In this document: in pieces, positions 33,490-44,477 of the stretch
How positions within the stretch are numbered: position 1 is the first letter of the stretch
Layout: each line of letters starts with the position of its first letter
Assembly: GCA_033725935.1 (NCBI GenBank)
Contig: MU867093.1
Coordinates: 62,001 to 126,000, forward strand
Length of the DNA: 64,000 bases
Direction of reading: 5' to 3'
Source: Cladorrhinum sp. PSN259
Lineage: Eukaryota; Ascomycota; Sordariomycetes; Sordariales; Podosporaceae
Made by a program: the position numbers and the translations under genes
The notes under the pieces: generated by a model
The model's input: the letters and a program-made list of their open reading frames with translations, nothing else
The model's database searches: none
What the model was told of the DNA's origin: nothing

Positions 33490-34428
33490 TCAGCCCTCCA
33501 ATGAATATCCAACCCCCTCCTCCCCAACATCCTTGCCCATCTCAACCAACCGCTCCCTCATCCCCTCAGCCCTCTCTCTCTCCACCGTCCCCCTCTCACC
33601 CAAACACCCAAAATCACAATCCCCAACCCACGAACCAATCCCATGCTGCAGAACATTCCTCGCCCTCCCTCTAGCCCCATCAACGTGCCCCACACTCCCA
33701 TGAACAGTCACCCTCTCCCTCCCGGCTTTATATACCCCCCTGTGCAAGATATTGTTATCATAAAACACCACATCCCCTTTATTCAACTTCACCACCAATT
33801 CCCCTAGCATCCTTTCTTCTTTGCCCTCACTCGGCCCAGTTTGTTGAACCCTCCGCTCCTCCTCCGTCCTCGCTCTCCGATGTGATCCCGGAACAACGAC
33901 CAAACTCTCATCACCATCCAACAGCGACAGGTTGTATTGCGTATGTCTGTCGTACCCTACTTTGCTCAACACTTCCATTTCTTCTTCCGGAGAGTAGTGG
34001 GCGGGTATGTCGTCCCGATGCCAGGTGAGAGCAAATCCAGTTGGCGGGTCGACCAAGAGGTTGAATAGTTCCATTACTAGTTCTTGCTCAGAACACTGAA
34101 GTAAAGCAGATGCGATAGCAAGCAAAGCAGGGTGAAAGTACAGTTGCGTGTAAAGTGAGCGAGACTCGCCAACGGGTAAATGGGGGTGTAAGAGGTGCTG
34201 GACTCCCCAGATGCCGTTCTTGGTGGCTAGGGAGGCGTCCCAGGGTGGGAATTGCTTGCCTACTGTTCTTACGTGTAGCCAGTTACCTTGACGGGCGATG
34301 GTGATGAGGTTGCGGGTTGTGCTTATGAGGGGTTCGAGTTCGATTGGGGAAAGAATGGAGGGTATTATGACGTAACCGTGTGTTTGTAGATGGGAGAGGA
34401 GGGATTCAGGGTCCAATGGGGCGGGCAT
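33490..34428 (-). CDS. Phytanoyl-CoA dioxygenase (PhyH) family Fe(II)/2-oxoglutarate enzyme
   Basis: Single exon, 312 aa from the ATG at 34428 (AAGATGCCCGC). It begins LDPESLLSHLQTHGYVIIPS, the usual PhyH opening. Iron ligands are visible as H137-R-D139 in FALTWHRDD and the distal H229 in NNILHRGVYKAG; R239 (GRERVTVHG) is placed to bind 2-oxoglutarate. The fold is a double-stranded beta-helix. PhyH-family members hydroxylate lipids, small metabolites or halogenated or amino-acid-derived substrates; which one cannot be told here. There is no C-terminal peroxisomal signal (ends GYSLEG). The frame stays open upstream to another ATG at 34563, adding 45 residues rich in hydroxylated and basic residues, so an alternative longer form is possible. 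It shares a 600-bp divergent promoter with the DUF2461 gene. Confidence 0.88.
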   Translation of the reverse strand: MPAPLDPESLLSHLQTHGYVIIPSILSPIELEPLISTTRNLITIARQGNWLHVRTVGKQFPPWDASLATKNGIWGVQHLLHPHLPVGESRSLYTQLYFHPALLAIASALLQCSEQELVMELFNLLVDPPTGFALTWHRDDIPAHYSPEEEMEVLSKVGYDRHTQYNLSLLDGDESLVVVPGSHRRARTEEERRVQQTGPSEGKEERMLGELVVKLNKGDVVFYDNNILHRGVYKAGRERVTVHGSVGHVDGARGRARNVLQHGIGSWVGDCDFGCLGERGTVERERAEGMRERLVEMGKDVGEEGVGYSLEG

Positions 34429-35028
34429 CTTGATGGTTGTTCGAGGTGGTGAGATGTCCAGAGTTGAAGCTAAAGTTTGGAGATAGAAGGAAGAGAGGGG
34501 TTGAAGACGCGGGACCGGGTGGGGTAACGAATAATAAAGCTTGATTCCGATCCGAACCTGCATGAAAAATGCTTATCCCTTGCAGATGCGGGGATGTATG
34601 TACAATATGGGGAAGGGAATCCACTTCCCCGGTTTTCGTTGGAGACTTGGAGATGCTTGAATCTGATAAAAGTTAAGATTGAACCAAGAAGCTTGTTGAC
34701 TTGGCTCAACGTCGTCTAGTCACCACGACCCCGTTGCAACTTGTTAATGATACCCTTGAAACTGCCTTTATTTTTCATCATCCGAATCATCAACTTCAGT
34801 GAGCCTCAGTTTGGCAGGGAAAGTAGGGGTCTAGGGGCTCTTTTTGCACAACCAAGATGACGTAATCATTCCTTCGCAATTAAACGAGTCCACGTGTTTT
34901 CGCGCGTCGCAAACACCAACTCAATCGAGATTCAACACTCGATCGGCCTTGATATACAAAGACCCATCCTTTAAATTCTCACAGTTTCTAATCCGTTTTC
35001 TCTTCATTTTCAATTTCCATCCCTCAAG
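34429..35028. promoter_or_regulatory. Divergent promoter, PhyH gene and DUF2461 gene
   Basis: 600 bp between two outward-facing starts. A TATA-like TTGATATACAAAG lies at about 34949-34961, some 75 bases before the plus-strand ATG. The leader to 35028 is pyrimidine-rich. No ORF of note. Confidence 0.4.
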
Positions 35029-36554
35029 ATGGTAGGCCGCAAGCGCAAATCAGCCCCCGTCGCTTCTGAACCCGCGACTCCCGAGGTTGCCGCTTCATCG
35101 CGTCGTCGCTCAGGACGCGTCTCCTCAACTGGGAAAACCAGCAAATACTTTGAAGAGCCAGAACTTGATTCTGACTCATCAGACTACATCGGACCTAGAA
35201 CCAGGCCTCCTCCTAAAAAGTCCTCTCCACAAAAGAATGGCAAAGGGAGACCCTCCAAAAAGGCCAAAGTTGAAGAGACTTCATCAAACGATGATGACGA
35301 CGACGAGTTTAAGGATGCGTCAATCGAAGTGGGCGAGGATGATGACGAAGACGAAGATGAAGATGAAGATGAAGACGCACCCCCAAAAGTAACCTTCATC
35401 CCAGCCATCAAACTTCGCGACGAAGGAGGCATCCCCTACTCCGACGACCGTATGCATCCCAACACATTGGCCTTCCTCAGGGATCTCAAAGCCAACAACA
35501 AACGTACCTGGCTAAAAGGTAAACAAACCCCTTTCTCCCGATTCTCATCATACTAACAAACCCCCAAAGCAAACGACAAAGAATACCGCCGCGCCCTCCA
35601 AGACTGGGAAACCTACGTCACCTCTCTAACACAACGCATAATCGAAGTCGACCCAACCATCCCCGAACTCCCCTTCAAGGACGTCAATTTCCGTATTTAT
35701 AGAGACATTCGCTTCTCCAAGGATCCAACACCTTACAAGGTATTTTTCCCCTCCTCCTTCTGCCCCAGATAATGTACACTGACAGAGTAAAAAAAAAAAA
35801 AAGGCACACTTCTCAGTCGCATTCTCCCGGACGGGCCGTAAAGGCCCTTACGCCTGCTACTACATCCACTTCGAACCCTCCAACAACTCTTTTATCGCGG
35901 GCGGGCTCTGGCATCCCGAGGCTCCTGCCCTCTCAAAAATCCGCGCGAGCATAGATGAGCGTCCCGAGAGGTGGAAGAGGGCACTGCTTGATTCGACATT
36001 CAAGTCAACCTTTTTATCATCATCATCATCATCCTCTTCTCAAACAAAAAAGAAGAACTCTGATGACCAAGAAGATTTCAAAAAAGTAATGAAGTACCTC
36101 GCAGAAAAAAACAAAGAAAACGCCCTAAAGACTCGCCCCAAGGGGTTTCATCCGGACCACAAGTACATGGACCTGTTAAAGCTCAAAAACTTTACCGTCG
36201 GCAAGAAGGTGAACGACGGAGCGTTTACGCGTGACGGCGGGATGGACGAGATTGTTCAAGTAATAAAAGCCATGGTTGGGTTTGTAAGTATTATCTCTCG
36301 CCTCCTCCTCCTCCTCCTCCTCCTCCTTACATGGTTCTGATTATCTAACTGAAATTTTCGAAAACAAGGTGACGCATCTTAACAAGATTGTCATGCCTGA
36401 TCCTGGTGATGATGATGATTCTGATCAAGATGATGATGATTCTGGACAGGATGATGAGTCTGGACAGGATGGTAATGAGTCTGGACAGGATAGTAATGAT
36501 TCTGGACAGGATGATGATGATGATGAGGAGGAGGCGGATGAGGATGAGGAATGA
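35029..36554 (+). CDS. DUF2461 (TIGR02453-type) protein with acidic low-complexity ends
   Basis: Four exons: 35029-35518, 35570-35739, 35804-36283, 36369-36554; 441 aa. The N-terminus is basic and Ser-rich (MVGRKRKSAPV, SRRRSGR), a plausible nuclear signal, followed by a KGRPSKKAK motif and a 25-residue D/E run. The DUF2461 domain begins near residue 143 (NTLAFLRDLKANNKRTWLK) and includes NDKEYRRALQDWETYV, FRIYRDIRFSKDPTPYK and YYIHFEPSNNSFIAGGLWHP, the family's hallmark segments, ending near MDEIVQVIKAM. The last exon encodes a nearly tandem SGQD-type acidic tail. The family is widespread in bacteria and fungi, but its biochemical role is not established as far as I know. Intron 2 ends in a 14-A run directly before the AG. 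The gene is divergent from the PhyH gene. Confidence 0.9.
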
Positions 36555-37375
36555 AGAAAATGAATCTTATCAGTTTGGATTCTGTGCCCGGGTCTGATGT
36601 CATTATTTAATTTCTTTCTGTTATCTCCACGGACTTGTGTAGCTGGGGGACACATTTTTGTCGGCCTTGTCTTACTTAGCCTGCCGTTACGATACGATAC
36701 CAAGATTTTGGAAATGCATATAAATGATCCGTTGGTCTAGACTAGCTCAAATCTTTAGTTAGTTCTTCTATCCGTTTATCCAATCTACTCAAGTCTCAAG
36801 AATTAGTAACCTACGTCACAAACGGTTGTTCATATTTCTTACTTGTTAGTTCAAAAGTCAAAGCAACCAACCACCGCAGCAAAATAGAGCAGAAATAGTG
36901 TTTTTCTTGAAAAAAAAAGAAAATAAGCAAAATTATTAACTGAAGGGGTTGTTGTAGGCAAGAGCGGGTATACAAATTAATATAAATCCGAAAAAGCCTC
37001 TTTTATTCCATCATCCATCGATTTCCATCAGTGTGATCCATCCCTGTCCCCCTCCCTTTCCAACATCATATAAATAAATAAATAAAAGAAGCAATTGTGG
37101 TATCGTTCGGTATCATCGCCCGGTAATCTCACCCGATTTCTCTCTCTCTCCCTCTCTCTCTCTGTCTCTCTCTCGCGCGCGCGCTAAACCCCCAATAAAA
37201 AGCTATAAGCAAAGCAAAAATATTATCCCGTGACCAAGCCCCGAATATCTCAAATCAGTAAGTAGTTCCTCATCCTTCATTTATCACCATTAGCCGTTGT
37301 TGCTCAAACTCGTTTCCGCGCCATGTTTGTAGCCATCCCTTCTGTGCTGGCAAGCGAATGGATGAACAGACGGAT
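36555..37375. other. Intergenic between convergent DUF2461 gene and Ala/Pro-rich gene
   Basis: Holds the 3' flanks of two convergent genes. Visible tracts are an AAAT tetranucleotide repeat at about 37071-37086 and a TC-rich run at 37138-37176 followed by CGCGCGCGCG. No gene. Confidence 0.5.
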
Positions 37376-38298
37376 TTAAGCGGTCGTGGTGGGAGCGGCA
37401 GCGGCAGCAACGGGCTCCTCCTTCTTCTCCTCAGCGGCAGGGGCAGTAGTGGCGGCGGCGGCGGCAGCCGGGGCAGGAGTAGCCTCAACAGCGGGAGCCG
37501 AGGGGGCAGCGACAACCTCAGGAGCAGCCTCAGTCTTGGCCGCCTCGGAGGTTGCGGCAACGGCAGGGGTCTCGATGGTAGCGACTGCAGGAGCAGGAGT
37601 TGGCTCAACGGGGGCCGCAGGGGCAGCGGCGGCGGCGGTAGCCTCGGCAGCCGGAGCAGGTGTCTCAGCTGGAGCCGGGGCGGCAGCAGGCTCCTCTTTC
37701 TTTGCTTCAGCGGTTGGGACCTCGACAACGGCAGCAGCGGTGGGGAGCTCGGCTGTTTTTTTCGGTGTTAGCTTTCCTGTGTCACCCTACATTTCGGAAT
37801 TGACGGGCGGCGACTCACGGGCATGAGGCACTACGGGCTTGGTAGCATCGGTCTTGGTGTCCTCGGTCTTGGTAGCCTCAGTCTTGGTAGCCTCAGTCTT
37901 GGTGGCCTCGGTGGCAGCAGCAGCACCAGTGGCACCGGCGACAGCAGTAGCTGGGGCGGCGGCGGGCTCCTCGTTCTTCTTGGACGCCTTTTCGGCCTTC
38001 TTATCCTTGCGGGACTTGAAGGCAATCTTTAGCTTACCGACGAGATTGTCGAGAGCTCCGAGCGCTGTGAAAGAGGCACGCCTGTTAGCTAGGGGGTACA
38101 GTTACATGAGAATTGGCCCGTTGAATTCGAGATGCGATTCTTAATCCCCATCGCAACTGATGCGGACTATCCGATGAGTTGTGCCATTCTGTCGCCCGAC
38201 CACAATGCTCCCTCCCGGCAGTGAACCCAATCCTCGCGCTCTCAAGACGACATCACAACAAGAAAGGAGGCCTCTCGTGACTTACGAATGCCAGGCAT
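37376..38298 (-). CDS. Small Ala/Pro/Glu-rich disordered protein, conserved-looking N-terminus
   Basis: Three exons on the minus strand: 38298-38286 (13 nt), 38064-37819, 37752-37376; 211 aa. Start MPGIPLGALDNLVGKLKIAF, then a basic segment FKSRKDKKAEKASKKNEEP, then five TKTEA-like pentamers, then a long Ala/Pro/Glu/Val-rich tail with two KKEEP motifs, ending PTTTA. All three exons use GTRAGT donors and CAG acceptors, and frame is held only by this splicing, which supports a real gene despite the low complexity. The opposite strand is also open over this interval (Gly/Ala/Ser), a by-product of the GC-skewed repeats. The short amphipathic N-terminus plus a disordered tail suggests a membrane- or partner-tethered protein, but I do not recognise the family and assign no function. 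The 221-nt first intron sits after only four codons. Confidence 0.72.
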
Positions 38299-39928
38299 GA
38301 TTGCGGTATTGACGAAGCGAGTCTAGACGATATTCGTTGCAAATGATGCAGAAGAGAGAAGCGATGCAGATGATGGATCGAGTAATGAAGAAAGGCTCAA
38401 AATTGTTCTTGTGAAACTCCAGCCGCCAGAAAAGAGGGAGAAGGAAGAAGAGAGATGGAGAGAAAGCGAGCAACAAAGAGAAAAGCGGATCCTTGAACCC
38501 ACATCTGGGCTCCGCCAGGGGTCAACTGGCACTAAATAGCGGCTGACCAGGGGGGGGAGGGGACGGATGATGGGATGGGGAATGGGGGGGTCGCCAGCGG
38601 TACCGCCAACGGCCCAGTGGTGGTGCCGCTTTCACCATGATGATACTGCGTGGGAAGGGGCGCTTTGGCTTCTTTTTCAGGTTGGCTTTGTTGTGCTTCA
38701 CATTCACAACACAATTCTTCAAAGTTATTTATTTATTGTCACATACTGACACGCGGGTCCCTTGTTCCCACACCTCCATTCCCCCCGTTCGTTACCTGAA
38801 TCTGAGACACGACGCAAATTCAAGCCACTCCCAGCTACACACTACTTCCCCGCAAAATTTGCTGTTGTTGTGTCAAGTCAAAGCTTGGCCAAGGATTACG
38901 GCAGTCAGCCAGAAAATGATGTGCATTTTCTTCCTTTCACTCATCTTGAAACTCGAATTGGACATTTACATGGCGCGTGGTCCAATGGACAAAGACAAAT
39001 AATCCAATGCAAGCTTGCTGCAGGAAGCAAGGAGGATCAACAAAGCAGCGGCAGCCCGCGCCCCCCGTCCTGCGTTGTTCCAAAAACGGTTTAACGTTCT
39101 TCTCAACCAAAAACAAACCCAAAGCAACCGCTAAAGGGGTTCGTTTTTCAAATCTCGGACCTGCCTTAAATGTAATTATTGCTAACCTCGGGAAAATATA
39201 TTGGATGGCTCTTTAAATGAGGGCAGACGCAGCATTAAAGACTTGTCTATGAGCCTGTCGAGATCGGAGAGAGTGAGCATTGACGGGATGCTCTCAACGC
39301 AGGGTCCATTTCAGGGTCCCCCATCATGGCCATCATCATCGGGCGCGCCCAGACCAGAAAAACACGCTGACTGGTTGGCATGTTGATGAATCCGTCGCGC
39401 TAAAATAGAACCCCCGTGCTAATGCACAAGTGCTCCACCCAGTGCCCAACGTTTAAGCAACAACCGCGAAGCCAAGAGGAGGGCAACAACGAGCAAATGT
39501 TCTGGACCAATTTCATCATCTTGGCAGACGTCGTCATCAAACCTGGAAGTTATGTCTTTTGAGTCTGCTTATGAACTATAATCACTATGACACCGCCCCC
39601 CTTCCTCCTCTTTTTTCACCATGCCTAACAATAAGTATAAAATTACCTAACCCAACAATTCCCAACATCCCTAGAGCAGGAGCGCGCCTTTGTCTTTCTA
39701 ACCCCCAAAAGGTAAAACTGCTCCCCAATACTTCAAACGTACAAGAACACCTATACAATGCTTTACAACCTGCCGCGGGACCCCCCACAAAAAAAAACAA
39801 TCTCATCTCATCCCCCTCCTTTGAGGTAAACTCCCTTAATTGAACGCCTTGACTCCCACTCATCGCAATATCTCAACAATCGAACATCCTTTGCCTCACT
39901 TGGGTGAATTAGCCATCACGTTCTCACC
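38299..39928. other. Intergenic: promoter of Ala/Pro-rich gene and phytochrome 3' flank
   Basis: No gene. A G run lies near 38551-38560 and a G-rich patch near 38576-38590. Short ORFs on both strands up to 121 codons lack features. Confidence 0.5.
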
Positions 39929-42900
39929 TTACTGCGAGTCAACCGCGGTGACAACCTCAGGTTCCAGAGCCTGCTCTTGCTCTTCATGGCTGGGGTTTTC
40001 ATCCTCTTTGAGAATGGGTTTCTCAAACCAGCCACCCCTCTCCCAAAACCCAGGAACATACAACAGCTCCTCTCTTACTCCCTCATCAACAATCCCCAAT
40101 AGCAATTTCTCGAGCCTCTTGAAATCGATTGGTTTCAGAATCCACCCATCGAACCCCGCATCCACGTACGTCTCCTTCTTGCCCTCGACCAGCGAAGCAG
40201 AGACTGCAATGATCGGAATTCGTGCTAAAGAGGGTGCGCTTGACCCTGGGGGTGGCGGAGAAGAATACTTTCGCTCAAACGCTCTAATCATCTTGGTGCT
40301 ACTAAGTCCATCGACGATCGGCATCTAAATAGAAAAGAAATGTTAGTAATGGTCGGGAAAGTGGGGAAATGGCGCAACTAACTTGCATATCCATGAGCAC
40401 TACATCATACGTCCTCGGCTTCTCCCCGTACATCGTTGCGCAATCCTCGCCGTTGAGAGCATGCGAGACCTTATGGCCTGCTTTCTCAAGTCTCTTGCGC
40501 AACACCTTGACGTTGATAGGGTCGTCTTCTGCAATGAGGACCTCAAGTTTGGCGGAAACTTTTGCTGTAGCGGGTTGCTTCTTCGGCCGTGGCTGGTGAT
40601 CCTTTTCATCCATATTTGGAATCTCGAAAAGAACCCTCGACTCCTGGCTTTGCTGAGGTCTGGTTGGTAGGTTTTGGTACTCATCTGGAACCTTGACCGG
40701 CTTTATCGGTACTTTAGTGTCGGTGATGTACTGCACCCCAACGGGTTCTTGAGAAGCCAGAGGTAATAATGTACTCCGTTCAGCTGATGTTGACTTGTCG
40801 ACAGGGGATGAGCCAACTCTATTGGGACCATCCGGTCTGGCCTGTCGACCTGTCGGGCTCATGGATCGAGTCGTTTGTCTTTCTGGGGCGCCGTAGTACG
40901 CGCTGCGAGAGTTTTTCCGCTGCCTGGACACACGTTCCGATTCAGGCTCGCCCAGTGATAGTGGAGTTTGTATTGCATCGATCAAACGCTCCGCATCGCT
41001 CATGCCACTTTTGGCGCTGCCCTTGCTAGCCATACTGCGATGGCTGCAGATAGACTGCGTCTCATCAAAACTCTCCTTCGTTGACAGGGCCGTGTGAGCG
41101 TTTTCAGAGCTGGTTCTGCCGCGATTTACCACAATAAGCTCGCCGTCAAGTGCTTTGGGTGTTGATGCCGAGACTGACTGCTGACGAGAAGTATGTGTTG
41201 ATAGGGAGTTGGAGGAATCTGCATCATCTGCCAGCTTCGCGCACATCTCATCCGTGGGCAGGTCGAATGGCAACTGCATCACGAATCTGGAGCCCTTCCC
41301 TAATTCTGACTTCATGCGCAACTGGCCATCCATGTTTCGGCAAATCCTCGCCACGACAGCCAGCCCCAATCCAAGTGTCTTCTTCTTCTCTGGCCTATCG
41401 CCTCGGCCGCCAATGGTGCTGAACGGATCATCCATCTCAGCAGTACTAACCTGTTCGAGGTCTCGAAACAACGCATCGAGCTGTGTTTCACTCATACCCT
41501 CGCCCGTATCTTGTACCACAATCTCGACCCGGACCCGGTTATCCAGAACCTCAGCGACGTACAACTCTACCTTGACAGATCCCTTGGATGTGTGCTGAAC
41601 AGCATTAGCCGTCACGTTTGCGACCGCCTGCCTGATACGCCGTTGGTCACCGCAGACGTAGCGGGGAAGTCCGGCGTGTTCAATAACCTCATATGTGATT
41701 CCTTTGCGCCTCGCATCACTCTTGAATGGTTCAGTTCCTTCCCGAATAGCTGCTGGCAGGTCAAAAACCTCGTCCTTGACGAGCTCTTGGCCTTCCTCTG
41801 TTTTGGTGAGATCAAGCAAGTCGTTGATTACGTAGATCAGAGACTTGGAGGCTGAGTGGGACCGGGCAAGGTTGTCTCTGGTTTCTTGATCCAGTGACCC
41901 CTCCAGAGCGATCTCCAGGTAATTGATGATTGCGTTGAGCGGCGTTCGCACCTCATGTGCCGAATTTGCCAACAGCAACCGCGTCAGTTGACTACTCTGG
42001 AGGGCGGCTTCCTTTTGCCTCCACACCTCAATAAACTTTCCGTATACCAGACAAAGAACAGCAGCTGTCTCGACTTGCTCTTCAGACCATTCCCGGCTCT
42101 TGCCGATGACCGTCTCATGCCAGACCCGGAAGCTCTTCCTCGGTTGAAGGTAGGCAGCCGTCCCTTCCTGGATGACCTTTTTATAAGGGTTTCCTGCCCA
42201 TTTGATATCCCGTGCTTGGCCCTTGCGAAAGAATACGATAAAATCGTTTCCTCCAACACTGAGTGGGACGTACAACAAGCCGGCAATGATGGTGAACCCT
42301 GGTGGATAATGTAAATCGGTAAAATCCACGTTGATGTCTTGTGTTGTAACCACCGACGTAAACTTCCGAAGGCGCAAATACTCGAGCATTGCTAATGCCT
42401 CCTGTGAATGTCCGATCTTGCCCAAGATCTTGGTTTCCTCACGTATTGAGAGCATCCCAAAATCGGCATCAAAAAGCTTCAATAGGTCGTCTGAAGATGC
42501 GATTATGTAGCCCGAGGGGTTGTGCTCCGTGGGCACTGTGTTGATGAGTTTCCGTGCTTGGAGACGTGATGCATAAGAGAGCCTCTCTATATTTCTTGAC
42601 GCAGTGTCACCAACGAGGCGACACATCTTCCTTATCGGAAAAGACACCCGCATTCCTCGTGAGCCATATGAATGGCAAGCTATTAAACCCCACAAATCAC
42701 CAAATGCATTGATGGATATCGACATGGAAGATCGCACAGCCATGTTGGCTAGATACTGCAGGTGAATGGGCGACATGGCGCGAAGGTAGGAATGCGTCAT
42801 GTCCAAAGGGTTCTCCAAATCCTCCACCGACCGACAGACGATTCTGGCCGTTTCCAAGTCTCGATCGTATAAGAGGCGTACTTTGTTGAGCTTGTAAAGC

Positions 42901-44477
42901 TCGCGAGCCTGCTTTGGAATGTCAGAAGCAGGAAAGTGTAAACCCTTGTAAAGGTCTCTCGTCTGTGCTGGGTCAACCAGCTCACTAACAACTTTCCCAT
43001 TGAAAGTGCTGTCGAACTGATATATCATTACGCGATGAAATCCAGTCAGCTCCTTGACAATACCGATCAGGATTTTGAGAAATTTTTCGAGGTTTGGGGC
43101 ATTTGCGAGTTGTTCCTGAACCTGGCTCATGATGTCAAAGATCTGCATGGTACCAGCTTCGCCTCGCCTTTTCCGCGCGCTTCGCAACACTCTCAGCGGT
43201 TTGCTCAGGATCTGAGTACTCTCGGTAAGCTCTTCCAGGGTCGGGTTCGAGTTGAGCGTGTCCTCTGGCACATTAGGCGTGTCCTCTTCAGGAGGACGCA
43301 GAGGATTCTCGGTATCGTCATCCAGCTCAAATTCGCATATGACCAGGTCTGGATGTGTTGGGTTGATATGAATTGCACACCAGATCTTGACAAAGCGGTT
43401 CAACTGGCCATGATGAAGGGAGAGGCTAAAAACCTCTGGTCCGTTCGTTGTTGGATCGGCGTCCTCATCCCTAATGAAGTCGATGTGATCCAAGAGGTTG
43501 TCGGCCTGTTCGTCCGTCAGAACTTCCAGAAAATCTTCCATTCGGAAAAGGTCCTGTGGTGTGTATCCGATAATCCTTGGCGAATTTTCGCTAACATACC
43601 GCACCATAAAACGACCGTCCGTATCCTCGTGAAGAGCCACCATCATCCCAAAGCCTTGTACCGCCCCCGGTGCGTGTATAGGTTCATCTTCACAACGCTG
43701 AAGTGTCCCATCATGGCCGGTGATGACCGCATGCCCTTCCTCAGTAATGACGTGCTTAAATCGGCTTGCGTATAATGTCTCGTTTAGCGACTCCATTGTT
43801 GTTTTGGGTGTTGAAGATGCTGTAGTGGCAGCCCTTGGTAATTCGGTGCTGAGATCGTGCTCGTCGTCTTCAGATGAGTCGGCCAGGTTGAGCGGCACCG
43901 AGTTTAGAGATCCATGGCGCTCAGCGTCGGCCTGAATGCTCGACTTTGATCCAACTCCCGAGAACATGGTCCGCCGACGAGCCTTCATACCAGGAGAGGC
44001 TATGCCAGGAGAAGGAGTCTGGGGAAGCGAACCACCAACAGTAGTGTGACGCCCGTAGATATCTGGGCGAGGCCCTGAGGCGCCTGTTGGCTTCTGACCC
44101 CTAAGAGCGCCTAGGATATCGAAGTGCGAGGGATCCGACACCGACATTCTCCGGCGTGTTCCTTCATGTTCGCCAGACGTCCTTCCGGGTGCTGCGGGGT
44201 CAACGCTTATTACTGAGCGAATAGGAAAAACACGGTCTGCGGGATCTTTGTGGTCGTTACCAAGCTGGCGATCGCTGGAATTGCTCCATGATGATACGTT
44301 GGTTGGTGAACACACGGCTTCGTTTTGAGACGAGGAACCAGTCTCGCCTTGAGTTGTTGGAGCAGTGGATAAAGTGGAAGAACCATCTTCCTTGTCGGTT
44401 GTGGGTGTGATTTTTAGACGCGCTGCCTGTATGCGATTTAAACTTGGGGCTTGCGCCGCATCACCATTCGAGTCCAT
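39929..44477 (-). CDS. phy: Fungal phytochrome, hybrid histidine kinase (PAS-GAF-PHY-HisKA-HATPase-REC)
   Basis: Two exons, 44477-40383 and 40324-39929; 1496 aa. A disordered Ser/Thr-rich N-terminus of about 230 residues precedes a PAS domain with the bilin-attachment cysteine C262 (QRCEDEPIHAPGAVQGFG). GAF spans about 442-640 with the FPASDIP motif and the chromophore-contacting His of MSPIHLQYLANM. PHY spans about 650-810 with the PRKSF tongue motif. The kinase has H841 in SAHEVRTPLNA, N-box NVTANAVQHT, G1 DTGEGMS and G2 GLGLAVVA. REC spans about 1308-1440: acidic pair in IAEDDPIN, phospho-acceptor D1363 in VVLMDMQMP, Thr/Ser and Lys in VSAS and LKPID. All key residues are present, so a red/far-red photosensor acting through a phosphorelay is expected. 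The 58-nt intron falls two codons after D1363. Known fungal phytochromes act in cytoplasm and nucleus on light responses and development. Confidence 0.96.

Noticed and set aside
37386..38144. Long plus-strand Gly/Ala/Ser ORFs opposite the Ala/Pro-rich gene
   Set aside because: They are the complement of GC-skewed repeats; only the minus strand has a start, GTRAGT donors and CAG acceptors that keep frame.
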